A stretch of DNA of 64,000 nucleotides from Malachius bipustulatus (lineage: Eukaryota; Arthropoda; Insecta; Coleoptera; Melyridae). Made by a program: the position numbers and the translations under genes. The DNA is taken from assembly GCA_910589415.1 (NCBI GenBank), contig OU342630.1:77558186-77622185 (forward strand). The letters run 5' to 3'. Shown here in pieces: positions 60,190 to 64,000 of this stretch. Positions within the stretch are counted from its first letter, which is position 1. Each line of letters opens with the position of its first letter. The notes beneath the pieces were generated by a model. That model made no database searches. It was not told the origin of the DNA and saw nothing but the letters and a program-made list of their open reading frames with translations.

Positions 60190-63100
60190 AATTTGAATAA
60201 AAACCATACAATTTTATGTTATCTTCAACCAGCAAACATTCCTCCACCTTTCTCCAATTAATTTTCTCCAATTCCCCTTCAATCCCCTCTCCAGCTCTCG
60301 TTTTACAGGTTCCTCATTTTTCAATACAATTTCTACTTATTATATCTTCTTTTTCTTAAACATTCTTTCTCCTTCAATACCTTCAAATAATCACTTTCAA
60401 ATTATCTCACCAACTCTCGGAACACATCTCCTTAGTTATTTAATAAAACTTTACCTCTTCTCTTATTTTATAACAGCTATCAAAATTCTTTTCCGCTACT
60501 AGTTTATTTTCAAACTTTCCTTTCCGTTACTTAACTTCTTCCTGCTTTCAAATTTTCTCCTCTATTTCTTTCTTACTACATTTTTAATTGTTGCAAGTTA
60601 TTTATTTATTTATTTATTTATTTGTTGCAAGAAGTCATCGGCCTTTGGTTTGGTAGTCGTGGTACAATCGGTAAAAGTGTAATTGAATTCTTCAATCGCT
60701 TTAACCTGAACTCAGATATAATTAACGAAATTTCTGAACAAATTTTAATAGATTCCATCAGAATCATAAACAAACACGTTTATTCCTAAAATTAATGTTC
60801 TTTAATAATTATTATTATTTATGTTACAATTTTTAATATTTATGTCATTTTTTTGATTGATCGATATGCTGTGTATTAATGCAACCCAAGTTAAATGGGC
60901 AGTCCACTTTATTCAATAAAGTTTTTCCTCCCCTATCACTTTTTTAAATTCTATACAATTTTTATAGATTGTCGCAGTCATGTCATGTCCCACGACATGA
61001 CTGCCATAGCTTCAGGGTAGGTGTAGTTTTTCAAGGCGATTCAGGATCTGGTTTTGAAATTTTCCTGAGGCCCTTCGTTTCGATTATACAGGAGGGTGAT
61101 TTGTGCTATTTGCCGAAATCTTTGATGAGCGATATCTTTTGAAAGAATTGACCGAATTTAACGAAATTTGGTAGATATGCTCTACTAATGACACTTAATA
61201 CCTCGCATTTTTCGCCGACTCGAAAACTGCAGGGCCGTACTTATTTTTTTGATATCTTTCGGTTTTGTCGAAAAGTTCACCCTGTATGCATTTTATTCAA
61301 AGTTTGGAGCCATTTTCTAAAACTACGTGAAAAATGCTACAATTGTGGTAAAAAAATACTTGGCATCATTAAAGTGAATCGAGAAGAAAATTCAGTTTTT
61401 TAGTTTTATATTCGGGATTTCAATTCATTCATTGTTAATAATTTAAGAAAAATCCAATGTGGTTTTTTAAAACTTGCGTATTTTGTAGTTATTTCAAATA
61501 AATATAAATTGGTGTATTTTGGGATTAATTTAATTTTTCTGTTTGATTTAAAAATGTTTTAAAAAAAATTAAACATAAAAACAGATTTTATTTTGCCCTC
61601 TATTCAAATTATGAAACAACAGTACTGTAGATTATGAAAAATTATTGCGAAATTATGGATGAAAAAATTTACTTTCAATAATTATTATTAATGCTACTTT
61701 TAGGATTCACATGGAAATATGGGACTGAGTGTAAAAGGAAATGAAAAATTACCTTTTGAAATAATTAAGAATGTTCATATCATAAAAATTGCATCAGGAG
61801 CCGATCATATCGTGTTTTTGTCTAACCACGGAGAGATATTTACATGCGGTTGCGCCGAACAGGGACAGCTGGGAAGAACAGCAGAAAGGAGCTCCGGAAG
61901 ATCGGCAAGAAATGGGATAGCTAATGGACAGATTGGTAAGTTCAAGTGTGGTCTAGATTATGATAAAATGTAGGTCGGTAATAATAAATATTTGGATATT
62001 TGTGACTTGGTTCATTCAGTTCTCGTTTTAAAAATATTCAGAAAAAAAATAAGTTTTTAAATTATTGGACTAATATTTATAAATAACTTTACAGTAAGAT
62101 CCTATTATTAAACGTGTGTTGACCAATAATCATTAGGTTGAATTATATAAAAGAAAACTAATCATGTTAATTTTTTACAGCAAAGTTACTTACACCGACA
62201 CCGATATTTTTAAAACCTAGCCTGAGGTTACATTTTGATAATATATGGGCTGGAAACTATGCGACATTTGCAAAAGTAGCTAATAAAGATAGTATTTATG
62301 TGTTTGGTTTAAACAATTATAACCAACTAGGTGAGATTCATGAGAAACAACTGAAATTTTAGTTTTTACATACCGATATCATTTTAGGATTAAAAATCAC
62401 CGGTCCTCAGTTTTGCCCAAAACTGTCCAAGGATTTTTCAAAGTACAAGTGGACCTCGATATCTTGTGGACAGCATCACACCATCGCTTTAACGACTGAT
62501 GGCAAAGTGTACGCGATCGGCAGGAAGGAGTATGGTAGATTGGGATTGGGGGACGGTTGTGAAGATGCAACGGAACTGACTGAAATACCTGCACTAAAGG
62601 ACAAAAATGTGGTAGACGTTGGTTGCGGATCATCTACATCGTTTGCCATTACTAATAATGGTAAGTGTAAAATAAATTAAGTTATAGGAGAAATATTTAA
62701 TGGTGATAAAAAGAGAAATATTTATTAAGTAATCTATGAGAGAAAACAGTGAAGGTCAATTCCCACTAAGGCTCGACAACTAGGAGAACACTACACTTCA
62801 ACAAGGGATGCCAAAAATTGATCACAAAAATGTTTTCGTATAATTCTGGTATTGGTGGTTAAGCCTAAGTGGAAACAACCATAATAAAAAACAAAATTGG
62901 TTACTATCTTCATGTCTATCATGGAGCTAGTTCGCCCAATTATATCCCTGGCCTGGTGCACATTATAAATGGGCTGGTAAATTGATCTATGGTACGATTA
63001 AGTTTAAAGTTATATTCAAGGTCGTACAAACCGTCCGAAACATGTAAATACAAATTAATGCAGCATTTTTCATTGTGACTAAAATTTTAGGTGAGCTTTA

Positions 63101-63284
63101 TGGATGGGGTATGGGAACAAGCAGCCAGCTTGGAACAGGAGGAGAAGACGACTGCCCGGAGCCCACTCTAATTAAAAGTAAAGCCTTGACCGACAGAGAA
63201 GCTTGGAAAGTTAGTGGAGGTGGCCAGCACACTGTCATTTTAGCGTCAGCGAACAACACCAATAACAATAAAGGCGACGCATGA
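54416..63284 (+). CDS. Rcc1: RCC1, Ran guanine-nucleotide exchange factor
   Basis: Seven exons (54,416-54,506, 54,567-54,766, 56,678-56,860, 61,704-61,935, 62,181-62,330, 62,388-62,660, 63,091-63,284) join with matching phases (1,0,0,1,1,1) to 440 residues, close to the usual size of about 420-550. A basic tail ([14 protein letters not shown]) suits nuclear import and DNA contact. Seven-bladed propeller repeats follow: [97 protein letters not shown] and GGGQHTVIL. The AGD-SH aspartate region is intact (RCC1 uses an aspartate in this repeat for Ran exchange). RCC1 makes RanGTP on chromatin, which drives nuclear transport and spindle assembly. Intron 2 (1.9 kb) and intron 3 (4.8 kb) are full of mobile elements; the other introns are 57-430 bp. 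It converges with PIG-M. Confidence 0.95.
55060..55144. repeat. Palindromic MITE copy 1
   Basis: TTTGGTCAGGGTAGG at the left pairs with CCTACCCTGACCAAAG at the right, and the end is GACCTGACTTAC. The interior is poly-T then poly-A. Nested in RCC1 intron 2. Confidence 0.75.
55351..55444. repeat. Palindromic MITE copy 2
   Basis: GTAAGTCAGGTCTTTGGTCA at the left mirrors TGACCAAAAACCTGACTTAC at the right. Ends are exact complements over 10 bases. The best preserved of the three copies. Confidence 0.8.
55535..56105. mobile_element. Second fold-back element in RCC1 intron 2
   Basis: ACTGCTGTTTAGTTTTGTAA (55,573) mirrors TTACAAAGCTAAATAGCAGT (56,043), followed by eroded outer matches. The strings GTGGCAACGCTGAGAG near 55,975 and 55,230 show it shares arm sequence with the outer element at 54,802. 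MITE copy 3 is nested in its left half. Confidence 0.6.
55696..55790. repeat. Palindromic MITE copy 3
   Basis: TTAAGTCAGGACTTTGGTCA at the left mirrors TGACGAAAGACCTCACTTAC at the right. Its left flank (AACACTTATTTGCTGCG) is the reverse complement of the right flank of copy 1, so the two copies lie in opposite arms of an older duplication. Confidence 0.7.
57654..58454 (+). pseudogene. LINE reverse transcriptase fragment
   Basis: About 265 codons are open. The catalytic YADD box lies about 23 residues in, and the thumb-like [20 protein letters not shown] and C-terminal [15 protein letters not shown] blocks follow, as in LINE ORF2 proteins. No endonuclease is present because of the 5' truncation. 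The frame is closed by the hAT-type insertion at 58,449, so no complete protein can be made. The rest of the domain is at 59,701-59,814. Confidence 0.85.
58449..59692. mobile_element. hAT-type non-autonomous element, 1,244 bp, inserted in the LINE
   Basis: CAGTGACGGCTCGT at the left end and ACGAGCCGTCACTG at the right are perfect 14-bp terminal inverted repeats. GCTCTTTC occurs at 58,441-58,448 and 59,693-59,700 as an exact 8-bp target duplication. Removing the element leaves the LINE frame open across the junction. A motif GGTCGGC-(C/T)-(N)-GCCGA recurs at about 58,475, 58,687, 58,808, 59,351 and 59,653. No transposase frame is present. Confidence 0.92.
59701..59814 (+). pseudogene. LINE C-terminal fragment after the hAT insertion
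   Basis: Reads [18 protein letters not shown] and [15 protein letters not shown] before a stop. It continues the frame broken at 58,448 once one copy of the 8-bp duplication is discounted. Typical of the very end of CR1/jockey-like ORF2 proteins. Confidence 0.8.
59826..60600. repeat. Pyrimidine-rich tracts and (TTA)n tail
   Basis: Two strand-biased stretches rich in T and C (59,826-59,955 and about 60,226-60,600) flank the LINE tail (TTA)n at 60,157-60,187. The first is LINE 3' untranslated sequence. The second lies outside it and has no assignment. A (TTTA)n run occurs at 60,599-60,622. Confidence 0.5.
60623..61703. other. Rest of RCC1 intron 3
   Basis: No coding signal. A perfect 11-bp stem GCAGTCATGTC/GACATGACTGC lies near 60,974-61,005. 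Terminus-like strings ACAGGAGGGTGAT (61,090) and TTCACCCTGTATGC (61,277) suggest a short, decayed CAGGG-type element. Confidence 0.4.
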
Positions 63285-63291
63285 ATGAAGA

Positions 63292-63297
63292 AATAAA
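63292..63297 (+). terminator. Polyadenylation signal, RCC1
   Basis: AATAAA lies 8 bases after the stop codon in GAAATAAAACATTAC, followed by a T-rich region. The 3' untranslated region would be very short. Confidence 0.55.
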
Positions 63298-63545
63298 ACA
63301 TTACAGTAATGTTTTATTTTGTTGAATCCAGTTTAATAATTAAATTACTATAAGTAATGAAAATTTTGATAAAATATTGGAAATTGTTTAATAAAATTTA
63401 TTCTATTTTTTGCTTTGTATTGAAATTGTATTGAAAATAATTTTTTGGAACAATAAAGAACTTAAATAAAATAAAAACGACAGTTTTTCAATTTTTTATT
63501 TAATATACAAATTGGCTACTAGCTACTATTATAGGTACTATGGTA

Positions 63546-64000
63546 CTAATCTATTTTAAACGAATTTTTCTTCAACTCTGGCATAAAATGAATTATAAAT
63601 CTTCCCAATATTGCGATGTTTGCACAAAAGAAAGAAACGCTTTGTATCCAAATAAAGAAAAATGTGTTTTGTCCTTGAAATTCCAATAGATAAGCCGGTA
63701 AAAGCCATGCAGCTTGAGCTGCAAACCAAATGGTCAAGAGAAATATTGCAGTCTTTCTGGACAATTTCAACTGCCACAAACATAAAGGTAAAAGTACCAT
63801 AATCCAGACGAAGTACTGCGAGGTTAAAACTCTGTTGTATATTACAATTGTGATGGTCTGTAACAAAACCGCAAAATTTAAAGTGAACTTGTTCAAACCG
63901 TACCGCACAGAAAAAACTACTAATAATACCATTTGTGGTAATATTATTAGAACTTTTTGCCACAAGCCGATATTCTTCACCCAAGCAGACAAATATTGAA
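63546..64000 (-). CDS. PIG-M: GPI mannosyltransferase 1 (PIG-M), C-terminal part
   Basis: The minus-strand frame runs from the window edge to a stop at 63,546, about 151 residues; the N-terminal two thirds, including the DxD catalytic loop, lie outside the window. PIG-M adds the first mannose to the GPI-anchor precursor from dolichol-phosphate mannose in the ER membrane. Marker blocks match the C-terminus of the family: NRVLTSQYFVWI (family: F-N-K-V-x-TSQYF-W), then LPLCLW, then WFAAQAAWLLPAYLLEFQGQ followed by NTFFFIW, very close to the vertebrate W-LAPAYVLEFQG-NTF-FIW. Five or so hydrophobic membrane helices are visible. The C-terminus is short and basic (KKNSFKID). A minus-strand AATAAA lies about 50 bases downstream, near 63,497. 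The gene converges on RCC1 with a 3'-to-3' gap of about 260 bases. Confidence 0.9.
   Translation of the reverse strand, partial: QYLSAWVKNIGLWQKVLIILPQMVLLVVFSVRYGLNKFTLNFAVLLQTITIVIYNRVLTSQYFVWIMVLLPLCLWQLKLSRKTAIFLLTIWFAAQAAWLLPAYLLEFQGQNTFFFIWIQSVSFFCANIAILGRFIIHFMPELKKNSFKID

Noticed and set aside
1..64000. CRISPR arrays, bacterial operons, riboswitches, rRNA or intact tRNA genes
   Set aside because: None seen; gene structure with spliceosomal introns shows eukaryotic DNA.

Overview
This window looks like AT-rich nuclear DNA from an insect. Genes have short introns (several of 57-60 bp) beside very long ones. The recognisable genes are an insect dar1/KLF5-type factor, RCC1 and PIG-M, and the space between them is filled with degraded LINE, Ty3/gypsy, SINE, hAT and fold-back elements. 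I cannot name the species. A holometabolous insect such as a beetle is plausible, but that is an inference from general character, not from a diagnostic gene.

Layout. Bases 1-22,890 hold almost no recognised coding sequence: fold-back elements, a tRNA-headed SINE, a broken Ty3/gypsy pol fragment, remnants of an unclassified transposon protein, and a few coding-like segments on the minus strand near 11-13.5 kb that may be exons of an [12 protein letters not shown] gene. A candidate 5' coding exon lies at 6,092. Bases 22,897-30,745 (+) carry the five 3' exons of a KLF5-like gene (dar1) ending in three Kruppel-type C2H2 fingers; its 5-kb intron holds LINE pieces in opposite orientations and an 893-bp hairpin element. 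Bases 30.9-42.6 kb are mobile-element debris with several near-perfect hairpins. Bases 42,602-44,686 (+) encode a five-exon, 12-finger C2H2 protein whose two halves repeat the same three-finger cassette. Bases 44.7-50.3 kb are mostly quiet apart from an 885-bp non-autonomous hAT. Bases 50,360-51,112 (-) encode an acidic, unrecognised 250-residue protein. Bases 54,416-63,284 (+) are a complete seven-exon RCC1 gene; intron 2 is packed with nested palindromic elements and intron 3 holds a 5'-truncated LINE that is itself interrupted by a 1,244-bp hAT-type element with a perfect 8-bp target duplication. Bases 63,546-64,000 (-) are the 3' end of a PIG-M (GPI mannosyltransferase 1) gene, convergent with RCC1.

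The dominant unexplained structure is the density of long inverted repeats. At least nine elements of about 0.7-1.6 kb fold almost end to end, and many begin CAGGG and end CCCTG or a near variant, next to TATA. They occur in intergenic DNA and in introns. They are the best candidate here for something not fully described, either as a transposon group or as a source of hairpin RNA. The genes themselves do not form a pathway: RCC1 (Ran nucleotide exchange on chromatin), PIG-M (GPI-anchor mannosylation in the ER) and dar1 (transcription) are neighbours without evident functional linkage.
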